From Megasphaera cerevisiae DSM 20462 (lineage in GTDB: Bacteria > Bacillota > Negativicutes > Veillonellales > Megasphaeraceae), in the NCBI RefSeq assembly GCF_001045675.1, contig NZ_LEKT01000016.1:1-58113 (forward strand): a stretch of 58,113 nucleotides of DNA, in the 5' to 3' direction. A program made the position numbers and the translations under genes. This document shows positions 10,050 through 18,701 of the stretch, piece by piece; positions within the stretch are counted from its first letter, which is position 1; the number at the start of each line of letters is the position of its first letter. The notes under the pieces were generated by a model. The model searched no databases. It worked only from the letters and a program-made list of their open reading frames with translations, and was not told the DNA's origin.

Positions 10050-10448
10050 ATGACGCCGGAAATAAAAAAGAAAAGCCGCGGACTGATCCGCTATTGCTGG
10101 ATCACTCTCGGCTGTTTGACTCTGACCCTGGGAACCATAGGTATCGTACTTCCCATCCTTCCCACCGTGCCGTTTTATATGCTGACTTTATTTTGTTTTG
10201 CTAAAAGCTCCGATAGACTACATACCTGGTTTATCCAGTCAGAGCTATATCAAAAGCATTTGGCAGATTTTGTCCAGCACCGCTCTATGCCGCTGAAAAG
10301 CAAGCTGACCATTATGGGGACCGTAACCGGTATGATGGCAATTGCCATATGGGCAATGCAGCACATGCCTGAGATCCAGCTGCTGATCGCCGGAGTATGG
10401 TTTGTTCATGTTCTATACTTTATCTTCGGCATCAAAACCACAAGGTAA
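10050..10448 (+). CDS. DUF454 (YbaN-like) inner-membrane protein
   Basis: 132 residues with three to four membrane helices (about 20-55 and 90-130). The signature segment GTIGIVLPILPTVPFYMLTL and the following FAKSSDRLHTWF identify the YbaN/DUF454 family. Function is unknown; relatives often lie near haem or iron genes, but not here. AGGAGG sits 8 bases before the ATG. It is divergent from kdp, shares the regulatory gap, and ends before a bidirectional hairpin. It could respond to KdpE, but nothing proves this. Confidence 0.85.
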   Translation: MTPEIKKKSRGLIRYCWITLGCLTLTLGTIGIVLPILPTVPFYMLTLFCFAKSSDRLHTWFIQSELYQKHLADFVQHRSMPLKSKLTIMGTVTGMMAIAIWAMQHMPEIQLLIAGVWFVHVLYFIFGIKTTR

Positions 10449-10502
10449 CACGTTTCGCCACTGTTCTTTTTTATTATTCATTGAGTATGGCCTATGAACG
10501 CA

Positions 10503-10546
10503 CAAAAAGACTCCTGCCCGTACGTATTAGGCAGAAGTCTTTCTTA
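10503..10546. terminator. bidirectional intrinsic terminator
   Basis: Stem AAAGACTcCTGCC ... GGCAGaAGTCTTT around an 11-base loop, with T-rich sequence on the right and A-rich on the left. It separates the plus-strand DUF454 gene from the minus-strand SDR gene. Confidence 0.75.
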
Positions 10547-10581
10547 TCTAATTTTTATAAAATCATATTATTTTCCGAAAT

Positions 10582-11343
10582 TTACCGCATCATTCTACTC
10601 AGCCACATCATGACTCCCGCGGGAACAAGCTTTGCAAAAAGCCGGTCTGCCGCCGCCACCGCTCCTGGTGTAGATACAGACTTTCCCTTGCAGATATCCT
10701 TCCACGCCTTACGAGCCACAAAAGTTTGTGTATCTGCCAGGGGAAATCTGCGAAAACCGCTGCCAGACGGTGCCTGCTGCGCAATGGTTATAAATTCCGT
10801 ATCCTTGATCCAATACGGGCAGACCGCCGTCACTGTAATATTCTTTTCCCGCAGTTCTTCTGCAAGAGCCCGGCTGTAGTGATATAAGAAAGCTTTTGTC
10901 GCCGCATACACATTTAGATTGGGAATAGGCTGAAAGGCTGCGACAGAACAAATTTCAGCAATGCGGCTGCCGCTAGTCATAAATGGCAGGCAGAGATACG
11001 TCATCGTTACCGCCGCCGTACAGTTGACCTCTATCATTTTCTGTGCTGCCGCCAGTGAGATAGAATCACTGGTGCCTATTTTCCCAAACCCGGCGGAACA
11101 AATCAGATAGCGCACCCTTGGAGCCTGTTCCTCCAAAGCTCGTTGTATGGCTGCCGTCGTCACCGCCTGGCTGATATCACCGGCAAAAACACGGACCGGC
11201 GTCTGCAAACTATCCTGCAAGGCTGCCAGACGATCGGCCCGCCGGGCCGTCACCCATATTTCATCCAATCCATCCGTATCAAGCAGATGTGCAAATTCCC
11301 GTCCCAAGCCGCTTGATGCGCCGGTTACAACAGCTATGTTCAT
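10582..11343 (-). CDS. short-chain dehydrogenase/reductase
   Basis: 253 residues of classical SDR type. It has the NAD(P)-binding GASSGLG motif at 8-14, an acidic GDIS segment near 55, CSAGFG in place of the usual NNAG, a catalytic Ser in CSVAAF and the YAATK (YxxxK) pair near 150. The protein is soluble and its substrate is unknown. The arginine after the second strand (TARRADR) suggests a preference for NADPH. It stands alone between two terminators. Confidence 0.85.
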   Translation of the reverse strand: MNIAVVTGASSGLGREFAHLLDTDGLDEIWVTARRADRLAALQDSLQTPVRVFAGDISQAVTTAAIQRALEEQAPRVRYLICSAGFGKIGTSDSISLAAAQKMIEVNCTAAVTMTYLCLPFMTSGSRIAEICSVAAFQPIPNLNVYAATKAFLYHYSRALAEELREKNITVTAVCPYWIKDTEFITIAQQAPSGSGFRRFPLADTQTFVARKAWKDICKGKSVSTPGAVAAADRLFAKLVPAGVMMWLSRMMR

Positions 11344-11361
11344 ACGGTTCTCCTTATAAAA

Positions 11362-11409
11362 CGGACACTGCAGGACCTCATGATGATGTCCTCGACAGTG
11401 TCTGTCCGT
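11362..11409 (-). terminator. terminator after the phosphatase gene
   Basis: Minus strand: a long imperfect stem (ACGGACA...CACTGTCGAGGAC paired with GGTCCTGCAGTGTCCGT) ending in a T-run, placed between the phosphatase stop (11419) and the SDR start (11343). Confidence 0.75.
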
Positions 11410-11418
11410 GTTTTATTT

Positions 11419-12699
11419 TTATTTTTTGCTTTTCCGGGCAGCAGGCTGCGGCGATTTTGCCGGAACCGTCACGGCATCAATGATAGTACCGTCATTCTTA
11501 TACGCGGTTACACGAAAATCATCCGGTTCGACCTGCAGCACAATATACATAGGCATATCCATCGGATTGTAATACACGCTGTCAAAAGGACGGCGTACAG
11601 ACCCATCCCATGCTTCCGTTCCCGAGCGACCTGTCGTAATATACACCGTCCCATGGGAATCGGGCTTGCTATCCCGTACCGGAACCGTCCGGGCATAGCA
11701 GTGTTCATGACCAGTAAACACCAGCGGTACCTGATAGCGATCAAACAATGGCAGAAAATAACGGCCATTCATATCTAGATCGCCATCATACGGACTATTC
11801 CATGGCGGTCGATGCATAAGGATAACGAGTCGTTTCCCCGCTTTTTGCGCAGCCGACAGGTCCCGATCCAGCCAGACCGCTTCATCTGCCATCATCGTCG
11901 GATACGCCGTATGCAGTTCTTCATAATCCGTATTCAGGGAAACATAATGCACGTTCCCATAATCAAAGGAATAGGCCAGCCGGCTTTGGTTCCGGGGACT
12001 GCCGTAAGGAACCGGAAAGAACGCTTTATAGGTATACGGTTCGGCATAGGTCCATGACAGGCTGTAAGCTTCATGATTGCCCAGAACCGGCGCAATGGGA
12101 ATATGACTTGTCAGCACATCGGCATTTTCATACCAATATTTCCACTGATAATAGGACTGGCCGTTATCGGTCAAATCTCCCATGTTGATAAAAAAAGCCG
12201 CGTCCGTATTGTTTTCCCATGCTGTCCGGGCCGTTTTTCCCCACACGCTGTAATCCGTTGACTGCGAATCGCCAAATACGAGTACCTTGTATTTATCGAG
12301 ATCTGCCGGCGTAGTGGTAAAGGGCATCCAGCCGGAAGTTCCGTCACTATTTCTGATTCGGTATTCATAGGTTGTTTCAGGCGTCAGCTGCTGCATATAG
12401 GCTCCATACGTGTTCGGTGCCTGCCAATCGGCATCATACACCGGAGGCGCCTTGAGACCCGTCATATATGCTTCTCGAATTTCACCGGTTCCCTGCCGGC
12501 GGTATTCCACCATATAATCACTGCGCCGGGCTGTATCCTGCCAAGACACCGTCCGGGACGTGGCGGAATCCTTAGAAATGATTTGAACCAAATTCTCAAC
12601 TGCAATAGGCTGCGCTGCGCCGGCCATTCCATTCCAAAAGACAGCCGCTCCCGCTAAAATTGTTGTCAGTAGCTTTTTATATTGCATATCGTCGTTCAT
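11419..12699 (-). CDS. secreted purple-acid-phosphatase-like metallophosphoesterase
   Basis: 426 residues. A signal peptide (about 1-28, cut near GMAGAA) is followed by a fibronectin-III-like N-terminal domain (SWQDTARRSDYMVEYR) and a calcineurin-type catalytic domain. The metal ligands are FGDSQ, NMGDLTDNG, LGNHEAYS, MHRPPW and TGHEHCY, all intact. Such enzymes release phosphate from organic esters outside the cell. An alternative start at the second Met (MQYKKLL, four residues on) would fit the signal peptide equally well. The lysine-rich C-terminus (RKSKK) is not a known anchor. Confidence 0.88.
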   Translation of the reverse strand: MNDDMQYKKLLTTILAGAAVFWNGMAGAAQPIAVENLVQIISKDSATSRTVSWQDTARRSDYMVEYRRQGTGEIREAYMTGLKAPPVYDADWQAPNTYGAYMQQLTPETTYEYRIRNSDGTSGWMPFTTTPADLDKYKVLVFGDSQSTDYSVWGKTARTAWENNTDAAFFINMGDLTDNGQSYYQWKYWYENADVLTSHIPIAPVLGNHEAYSLSWTYAEPYTYKAFFPVPYGSPRNQSRLAYSFDYGNVHYVSLNTDYEELHTAYPTMMADEAVWLDRDLSAAQKAGKRLVILMHRPPWNSPYDGDLDMNGRYFLPLFDRYQVPLVFTGHEHCYARTVPVRDSKPDSHGTVYITTGRSGTEAWDGSVRRPFDSVYYNPMDMPMYIVLQVEPDDFRVTAYKNDGTIIDAVTVPAKSPQPAARKSKK

Positions 12700-12794
12700 C
12701 TTCCTTCATGAATCAAATCCATTGTAACGCATTGCGGAAGATTGACAAGGTGCAAATATCATATTCCATCCCACGATCCCCCAAAGGAACCCCT

Positions 12795-13790
12795 TTATTG
12801 CATATTTTTTTGTCCCCACAACGGATCCTGCAGCAATGCTCTGCCTACACCGATAAGATCGGCTGCCTGCGCCTGCAGCAGTTGCTCTGCCGCCTCCCGG
12901 GTCGTGATTCCGCCCGTAAGGATGACCGGAATGGAGACCGCTTTTTTGACAGCTGCCGTCATGTCGCTGAAATACCCCGGTCCGGTTTTATCCTTTCGGA
13001 CATAGCCGCACATACCGCCGGACATATCGATAAAATCAACTCCGGCCCGTTCAAAAATCGCTGCCGCCGCCACACTATCCGCAATCGTACTGCCGCCCTC
13101 CATAAAGTCGGCACCACCCAAACGGACAGCAACGGTAAAGTCACTGCCTACGGCCCGACGGACAGCCTCAATGACTTCTACATGAAACCGCGTCCGGTTT
13201 TCTACAGAGCCGCCACCATATTCATCATGACGCACATTCGTTAAAGGAGAATAGAATTGATTCAATAAATAGCCGTGCGCCGAATGAATTTCCACACCGT
13301 CATAGCCGGCTTTTTTAGCTCGCCCGGCAGCTGCGGCAAATTTTCCGGCAATTTCAGAAATTTCGGCTTTCGTCAATTCATGCGGCACGGGAAGATCTTT
13401 TTTCCACGGATGCTGAATAACGATAGCACTGGGCCCGACAGTCATCAATCCCGTACCGGCAAGATCAGCCGCTGCGCCGGCATGATTCAGCTGCGCAATG
13501 ATCTTGGTGGATCCTACATGATGGACGGCATCTGTCAGTGTGTGAAGCCCTTCGATAGCTTCATCGGATGCGATGGAAATCTGCTGCGGACTTGCCTTTC
13601 CCTGTACGTCGACATAGCTGTGCTCTGTAATTATCAGCCCAATATAGCCGCCTCTTGCTCTGGCTTCATAATGCTGGCAAAGAGCCTCTGTCACCACTCC
13701 GTTATCGGATTTATTCGTCGCCATCGGCGGCATGACAAGGCGGTTCGTCAAGGTAAGGGCATGCATAGAAATAGGATCTTTTAAATTCAT
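12795..13790 (-). CDS. NADH:flavin oxidoreductase (old yellow enzyme family)
   Basis: About 331 residues from the start chosen at 13790, where AAGGAGGAATCC precedes ATG (MNLKDPIS); a longer upstream frame lacks a ribosome site. It is an FMN-binding TIM barrel with RLVMPPMATN near the N-terminus, the active-site segment HSAHGYLLNQFYSP and the phosphate-binding LTGGITTR near the end. It reduces activated C=C bonds using NAD(P)H. It lacks the C-terminal 4Fe-4S/FAD domains of 2,4-dienoyl-CoA reductases, so it is a single-domain ene-reductase. Monocistronic. Confidence 0.88.
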   Translation of the reverse strand: MNLKDPISMHALTLTNRLVMPPMATNKSDNGVVTEALCQHYEARARGGYIGLIITEHSYVDVQGKASPQQISIASDEAIEGLHTLTDAVHHVGSTKIIAQLNHAGAAADLAGTGLMTVGPSAIVIQHPWKKDLPVPHELTKAEISEIAGKFAAAAGRAKKAGYDGVEIHSAHGYLLNQFYSPLTNVRHDEYGGGSVENRTRFHVEVIEAVRRAVGSDFTVAVRLGGADFMEGGSTIADSVAAAAIFERAGVDFIDMSGGMCGYVRKDKTGPGYFSDMTAAVKKAVSIPVILTGGITTREAAEQLLQAQAADLIGVGRALLQDPLWGQKNMQ

Positions 13791-13904
13791 ACTGGATTCC
13801 TCCTTAATTAGTTGATTTTGTTTTATTGTACTATACTTCCTTTTTAAAAGATATGTTCTCAGTAAAATAGACAAAAAATTTACATTTTAGGCTCGCTTTT
13901 CTTA

Positions 13905-13933
13905 TTGACAATGTCCCTTCTATCTACTACAAT
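13905..13933 (+). promoter_or_regulatory. sigma-A promoter of the mntP riboswitch transcript
   Basis: TTGACA (13905-13910), a 17-base spacer and TACAAT (13928-13933). Transcription would start near 13940, just before the riboswitch. Confidence 0.85.
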
Positions 13934-13942
13934 AATATGTAA

Positions 13943-14034
13943 TGCTTTAAGGGAGTAATCAGTACATCCTGCATGTATAATAGTGTCGACATACTGGTGC
14001 TGGGCACCCGGTACTATTTTAAATGATGAGACTT
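13943..14034 (+). ncRNA. yybP-ykoY manganese riboswitch
   Basis: It carries the conserved elements of the class: AAGGGAGTA at the 5' side (13949-13957), GTCGACATACTGGTGCTGGG in the middle with a CACCCGGT return arm, and GATGAGACTT at the 3' side (14025-14034). It lies between a consensus promoter and the mntP gene. The last conserved strand (GAGACTT) doubles as the 5' arm of the terminator that follows, so manganese binding should prevent termination and switch on export. Confidence 0.88.
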
Positions 14035-14073
14035 GGAGACAGCCTGTTCAGGCTGTTTTTAAGTCTCTTTTTG
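14028..14073 (+). terminator. riboswitch-controlled terminator
   Basis: Nested stems: outer GAGACTT (14028-14034) with AAGTCTC (14061-14067), inner ACAGCCTG with AGGCTGT, then CTCTTTTTG. The outer 5' arm overlaps the riboswitch core, giving mutually exclusive folds. Confidence 0.85.
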
Positions 14074-14109
14074 TATTTATTACACGAAATATGATGAGGA
14101 GAGATATGT

Positions 14110-14667
14110 ATGAATATGGGAGAATTGTTTATTTTGGCAATGGGATTATCAATGGACGCGTTTGCCGTTTCTGTCTGTAAAGGGCTGTCGCTGGGCAGCA
14201 TTCGTTGGAAGCATATGTCTATTGCCGGCGCCTGGTTTGGCGGTTTTCAGTTTTTAATGCCAATTGCAGGATATTATCTGGGCAGCTTTTTTACCGAATT
14301 CATCACCAGCTATAATTATTGGGTTTCATCAATTCTTTTAACCTTGATCGGTATCAATATGCTCCGGGAATCTACGGAAAAAACCAAACCCATCGACGCT
14401 TCCATGACGCTGTGTTCCATGCTGATTCTGGCAATTGCTACCAGTATCGATGCCATGGCCGTCGGTATTACGTTTGCTTTCATGGATGTATCCATTCTTC
14501 CGGCCGCGCTGACCATCGGCTGTGTTACCTTCATCTGTTCAGCTTCAGGTGTCAAAGCAGGCAGTATATTCGGATTAAAATACAAAACAAAGGCCGAACG
14601 GGCTGGCGGCATGGTACTTATTGCAATCGGATTGAAAATTCTGCTGACCGGACTTGCAGGCATATAA
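14110..14667 (+). CDS. mntP: MntP, manganese efflux pump
   Basis: 185 residues with six membrane helices in two related halves. The paired motifs MGLSMDAFAVS (near 10) and IATSIDAMAVG (near 115) carry the membrane aspartates typical of MntP. It exports Mn(II) from the cytoplasm. An upstream yybP-ykoY riboswitch, the usual partner of this family, supports the assignment. GAGGAGAGAT precedes the ATG used; the second ATG (MGELF) two codons on is possible. No damage seen. Confidence 0.93.
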   Translation: MNMGELFILAMGLSMDAFAVSVCKGLSLGSIRWKHMSIAGAWFGGFQFLMPIAGYYLGSFFTEFITSYNYWVSSILLTLIGINMLRESTEKTKPIDASMTLCSMLILAIATSIDAMAVGITFAFMDVSILPAALTIGCVTFICSASGVKAGSIFGLKYKTKAERAGGMVLIAIGLKILLTGLAGI

Positions 14668-15007
14668 GCGGCAGCAATCAAAAAAAACATTGCCTTCATC
14701 AGATTCTCTCTATACGTATATAAAAAACAGACGATCCCTTTCAGGAATGTCTTCCAACCCATCCAAGGATATTAGCATTTGAGAAACCAACTGTCAGGCA
14801 GCCGCCGGCCCGTTCAACTGAACAGGGATATATGCCGAATTTCGTTTGAATGCCTATCATCGTGTTACTGCTGCCAAACGTCGTCTAGTCCGGTTATACC
14901 AATAAATAAAAGCATAAAGATCTGCAGCGCGATCACCGCTGCAGATCTTTATGCTTTTGTTTTGATAAAAAAATCATGGAGAATTCGTCTCTGGAAAATC
15001 GCGGTAT
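14668..15007. other. intergenic gap after mntP with a long bidirectional terminator
   Basis: No convincing gene. At 14909-14959 lies a strong, almost perfect stem (AAAGCATAAAGATCTGCAGCG with its complement) around a 7-base loop, with A-run and T-run flanks. It would stop both mntP (plus) and the RseC-like gene (minus). Nothing else was recognised. Confidence 0.75.
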
Positions 15008-15445
15008 TTATTCTCCGTCCTCCGGTTCTTCAATAATAATCGCCGTAATGTTCGCCTTCGTATCCACCCGCTGCGATAACGAGGCATCATAGGTCCGAAC
15101 AATGGCAGCGCTGATAAGCAGGCCGATAACGGCACCCACCGTTCCGGAATAAAAGTCATCAAAGCCTGCCGAAGTGCCGATACTATGACCGATAAGTCCG
15201 ACAGCAACGGCGATTATAAGAGGCATGATAAAGCACATGAAGGATCCCATGATCAAATGATCGTCCTGCACTTCATATCGCACAGATTGCCCTTCCTCTG
15301 CCCCCAGGGAATTTTTTGCCGTAAGAAAAACATGCTCTGCCCCGGCGCAGACACTGCAGGCCACATAAAGTGAATCCCGGCTTACCTTTACTTTAGCCAG
15401 ACCGTTATCCAAAATTTCTTCAATGATCCCCACACCTGTTCTCAT
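15008..15445 (-). CDS. RseC/MucC-family membrane protein
   Basis: 145 residues. A small N-terminal beta domain contains CSVCAGAEHV (cysteines at about 30 and 33), then two membrane helices (about 68-90 and 98-118) and a short acidic tail. This layout matches the SoxR-reducing/RseC positive-regulator family, in which the Cys cluster and paired helices are conserved and which in anaerobes often accompanies Rnf complexes. No Rnf gene is nearby. AAGGAGGTCACGAAT precedes the ATG. Confidence 0.8.
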   Translation of the reverse strand: MRTGVGIIEEILDNGLAKVKVSRDSLYVACSVCAGAEHVFLTAKNSLGAEEGQSVRYEVQDDHLIMGSFMCFIMPLIIAVAVGLIGHSIGTSAGFDDFYSGTVGAVIGLLISAAIVRTYDASLSQRVDTKANITAIIIEEPEDGE

Positions 15446-15645
15446 ATTCGTGACCTCCTTATATCATAATCAATAATAATTATTATTTAATTTTAATTTA
15501 TTGTAACACAAAATGCCGTCATAATCAATACTTTTTTTGTGCACTTATTGTCTTCTATCTTGCCAAAAAGATGCCGCACACAGAGATCCAGAACATCCCT
15601 CCTGCGTATATTATAACCCATTTTTATCACACGAATATGTTAACA

Positions 15646-15675
15646 TTGACAAGTTTCCATCTCATGCAGTATACT
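15646..15675 (+). promoter_or_regulatory. promoter of the bioY-bioD-bioA operon
   Basis: TTGACA (15646-15651), an 18-base spacer and TATACT (15670-15675), about 60 bases before bioY. A GTTAAC half-site (15639-15644) abuts the -35. It recalls BirA-type operators, but a properly spaced partner was not found. Confidence 0.65.
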
Positions 15676-15735
15676 TTTATTCGTAAACTTTTTATTTTAT
15701 ATAAAAGGGAACAATTTATGTGAGGAGTGACTTTA

Positions 15736-16308
15736 TTGAAAAAAACAGAACGTACATCCTCTCTATGCAATTCGCCAAAAAGCATGGTATATCTTGCTTT
15801 ATTCACCGCTCTTATTACTGTAGGTGCCTTTATTCGTATTCCCGTTCCCGTGTGTCCTTTTACGCTGCAGCTGTTTTTTACCACACTGGCCGGATTGCTT
15901 TTGGGAAGCCGCCGCGGCGCGGCGGCCATAGCGGTCTACGTCGCACTGGGGCTGGCAGGTATTCCAGTCTTCACGGAAGGCGGCGGCCCTTCTTACATTT
16001 TTCAGCCGACCTTCGGCTATCTGGCCGGTTTTATTGCCGGAACCTGGCTGACCGGCAAGCTCAGCGAAACAGCCGCTCATCCATCCCTATCCAGGCTGTT
16101 GGCGGCCGGATTTTCCGGACTCGCTATCGTATATATCTTTGGCATAAGCTATGTATATATCATTAATACATGGTATCTAGGTACGCCTATCGGTATATGG
16201 CCTCTTTTTCTGTACTGCTTTTTTCTGGCCGTCCCCGGAGACATTATTCTCTGCATACTGGCTGCCGGAACAGCTAAACGGATACGTACCGCTGGTTTTT
16301 CTATATAA
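15736..16308 (+). CDS. bioY: BioY, biotin uptake substrate-binding component
   Basis: About 190 residues with six membrane helices. The family motif FTLQLFFTTLAGLLLGSRRG, with the following GLAGIPVF and FGYLAGF, identifies BioY, the S-component of biotin ECF transporters, which can also work alone. Start: a TTG at 15736 lies 8 bases after GAGGAG, whereas the GTG at 15727 overlaps that ribosome site, so TTG is preferred. First gene of a biotin operon. Confidence 0.92.
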   Translation: MKKTERTSSLCNSPKSMVYLALFTALITVGAFIRIPVPVCPFTLQLFFTTLAGLLLGSRRGAAAIAVYVALGLAGIPVFTEGGGPSYIFQPTFGYLAGFIAGTWLTGKLSETAAHPSLSRLLAAGFSGLAIVYIFGISYVYIINTWYLGTPIGIWPLFLYCFFLAVPGDIILCILAAGTAKRIRTAGFSI

Positions 16309-16325
16309 GAAAGGAACATTCATTT

Positions 16326-17003
16326 ATGGGAAAAGGATTATTTATAACCGGTACCGGTACCGACATCGGTAAAACATATGTTACCGGGCTCATTGTCAAC
16401 ACACTGCGGCGGGCAGGCTATCACGCCGGATATTATAAAGCCGCAGTCAGCGGCGCGCCTACAGTAAGTGAAAGCGATGCCGGATACGTCAATCGCACAG
16501 CCGGTATTCAGGAATCGGAAGCCTTATTGTTATCCTATTTATACCAAACCGCCGTTTCACCGCATCTGGCAGCTCAAATAGAAGGACACCCAATAGAAAA
16601 GGATGTCATTATCGCGGCATGGCAAAAAGTATCCGCAGCCTATTCTTATGTCACAATGGAAGGCAGCGGCGGCATTATCTGCCCCCTCCGCCATGATGCA
16701 AAGGCCGTATATTATCTGGAAAACGTCATTCAATGGCTGCATCTTCCCTCTTTGATCATTGGCGACGCCGGCTTGGGAACGATCAACGCCGTTACCCTGA
16801 CTGCCGCTTACATGAAAAACCGCAGGCTTCCCGTAAAAGGAGTGATCCTCAACCGGTACACAGGCAGCCTTATGGAAAAGGATAATATTCACATAATTGA
16901 AGAATTGACCAATCTCCCCGTTCTTGCCCTGGTCAAGCCCGGCGATACGTGCCTGGATATAGACGCGCAGGTTCTGGCTTCATTATATGAAGGAGAGGTA
17001 TGA
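16326..17003 (+). CDS. bioD: BioD, dethiobiotin synthetase
   Basis: 225 residues. The P-loop GTGTDIGKT at 8-16 and MEGSGGIICPL near 115 are the BioD signatures. It carboxylates and cyclises 7,8-diaminononanoate (DAPA) to dethiobiotin using ATP. It follows bioY by 17 bases and its stop overlaps the bioA start (ATGA). Normal length, no missing motif. Confidence 0.95.
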   Translation: MGKGLFITGTGTDIGKTYVTGLIVNTLRRAGYHAGYYKAAVSGAPTVSESDAGYVNRTAGIQESEALLLSYLYQTAVSPHLAAQIEGHPIEKDVIIAAWQKVSAAYSYVTMEGSGGIICPLRHDAKAVYYLENVIQWLHLPSLIIGDAGLGTINAVTLTAAYMKNRRLPVKGVILNRYTGSLMEKDNIHIIEELTNLPVLALVKPGDTCLDIDAQVLASLYEGEV

Positions 17004-18358
17004 CAATGGAACTTATAAATTGGAATGAGGAAGATCAAAAGTATATATGGCACCCGGCACAGCAAATGAAGGATGCCGAAGTATTTCCACCTATTATTGC
17101 TGACCATGCCAGCGGCATGTACATATATGATACAGAGGGAAGAGAATACCTTGATATGATCAGCTCATGGTGGTGCAATCTGCTGGGACATTGCAATCCC
17201 GAAGTAAATGACGCGGTAAAACACCAGCTGGACCAGCTCGAACACGTCATCTTTGCCAATTTCTCTCACAAACCGGCAATCGAGCTGTGCCGTATGCTTA
17301 TTCCCTTGCTGCCGCAAGGGCTGCGCCGCTTTAATTTCTGTGACAACGGCTCATCAGCCGTCGAATGCGCTTTAAAAATGGCTTTTCAGTATCATTACCA
17401 GACAGGTCAATCTCAGCGGCAGCGTTTCATGTGCCTGTCTGAATCCTATCATGGAGAAACTATCGGTGCTCTTTCTGTGGGCAGTATGGATTTGTATGCC
17501 AAAATATATAAGCCCATGATGATGAATACGATTCATTTTGACGGGCTGGATTGTTATCGCTGTCCTTACGAAAAAACAAGAACCTCCTGTCACTGCGAAT
17601 GCTTCGAAAGTGCCGAAAAAGCTTTTCAGGCTTTCGGAAAAGAAACAGCGGCGGTCATTGTCGAGCCGATTCTGCAAGGTGCTGCCGGCATGCGTATCTA
17701 CCCTGCCGAATATCTAAGGAGGCTGCACCATCTCTGCCAAGCCTATGGCGTGCTCCTTATTGATGACGAAATCGCCGCCGGCTTTGGCCGAACGGGAAAA
17801 ATGTTTGCCATTGAGCACGCCGGCATCTGTCCTGATATTCTGTGTACCTCCAAGGGTCTTACCGGCGGCTATCTTCCCATGGCCCTCACAATTACAACCG
17901 AAAAAATATATCAGGCCTTTTATGATGAATATGGCACGCATAAAGCCTTTGTGCACAGTCATACCTATGCGGGAAATCCCCTGGCCTGCGCCGCCGCGCT
18001 GTCAGTCCTTACCATTCTGCAGCGGGAGGATATACTCAAAAAAGCTGCCAAGAAAGCCATCTACCTGCATAATATGCTGGAAGATGCTCTTGGCAGCCAT
18101 CAAAACATCGGCGAAATACGCCATATAGGCCTTATCAATGCCCTTGAACTCGTCAAAAATAAAAAAACAAAACAACCTTTCGATGCCCAACGCCGTATTG
18201 GCTGGCACATTTTCCGCAAAGCGATGGACCGGGGACTTGTCCTTCGTCCTATTGGGGACGTGCTGTATTTCAATCCCCCGCTGACGATAGATACGGAAAC
18301 CATGGAGCTGGCAGTGGCACGCTGTACAGCAGCAGTACACGACGTGTTGGGCCGCTGA
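17000..18358 (+). CDS. bioA: BioA, DAPA aminotransferase
   Basis: 452 residues of the class III PLP aminotransferases. WHPAQQMKD near the N-terminus, SSWWCNLLGH, the cofactor segment FCDNGSSAVE, SYHGETIGALS and the Schiff-base lysine in CTSKGLTGGYLP are all BioA-like. It converts KAPA to diaminopelargonate with SAM as donor, the step before BioD. The ATG at 17000 overlaps the bioD stop, with AGGAGAGG just upstream; ATG 17006 is an alternative. bioB, bioF and the pimelate genes are not in the window, so the operon makes only two pathway steps plus uptake. Confidence 0.93.
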   Translation: MTMELINWNEEDQKYIWHPAQQMKDAEVFPPIIADHASGMYIYDTEGREYLDMISSWWCNLLGHCNPEVNDAVKHQLDQLEHVIFANFSHKPAIELCRMLIPLLPQGLRRFNFCDNGSSAVECALKMAFQYHYQTGQSQRQRFMCLSESYHGETIGALSVGSMDLYAKIYKPMMMNTIHFDGLDCYRCPYEKTRTSCHCECFESAEKAFQAFGKETAAVIVEPILQGAAGMRIYPAEYLRRLHHLCQAYGVLLIDDEIAAGFGRTGKMFAIEHAGICPDILCTSKGLTGGYLPMALTITTEKIYQAFYDEYGTHKAFVHSHTYAGNPLACAAALSVLTILQREDILKKAAKKAIYLHNMLEDALGSHQNIGEIRHIGLINALELVKNKKTKQPFDAQRRIGWHIFRKAMDRGLVLRPIGDVLYFNPPLTIDTETMELAVARCTAAVHDVLGR

Positions 18359-18362
18359 CCGA

Positions 18363-18641
18363 TCAGCGAATCGCCTGATCCAATACAGCCTTGACATGTC
18401 CTTTGATTTCATCATAGCTCTGGCCGGGCTGCGCTTCATAAAACCGTTCCGTGCCGATAAACATAGACGGCACATAATAATAAGAATGCCCCTTTACCAC
18501 ATCAGGATGCTCTGTTTCTTCATACCATTCCACAGGAACCGTCCCGTAAACCGGATTTTCTTCTATAAGCTCCTGAATAGCGGCCCTGGCATTACGGCAA
18601 TAGGGACATCCATTCAGATAAAACGCTGTAATGGTTTTCAT
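18363..18641 (-). CDS. glutaredoxin-like thioredoxin-fold protein
   Basis: 92 residues from the ATG at 18641, which has GGAGG 8 bases upstream (a GTG one codon earlier is less well placed). The redox motif NGCPYCRNA is near residue 12 and a cis-Pro segment YYVPSMFIGTERF near 60, both glutaredoxin/NrdH-like. It is probably a cytoplasmic thiol-disulfide protein. The NifX-like gene lies upstream in the same direction with a 57-base gap, so the two may form an operon. Confidence 0.82.
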   Translation of the reverse strand: MKTITAFYLNGCPYCRNARAAIQELIEENPVYGTVPVEWYEETEHPDVVKGHSYYYVPSMFIGTERFYEAQPGQSYDEIKGHVKAVLDQAIR

Positions 18642-18701
18642 CACAATTCCCTCCTTTTATTACTTCTTAATACATAAATTCTATTGATATTGTATCACAT
18701 C

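Noticed and set aside
14668-14908. Possible small gene after mntP
   Set aside because: Frames here have no ribosome site and are shadows of mntP or short AT-rich runs.
15639-15688. BirA operator before bioY (GTTAAC and GTAAAC)
   Set aside because: The two half-sites are about 40 bp apart and imperfect; known BirA operators have about 15 bp between arms.
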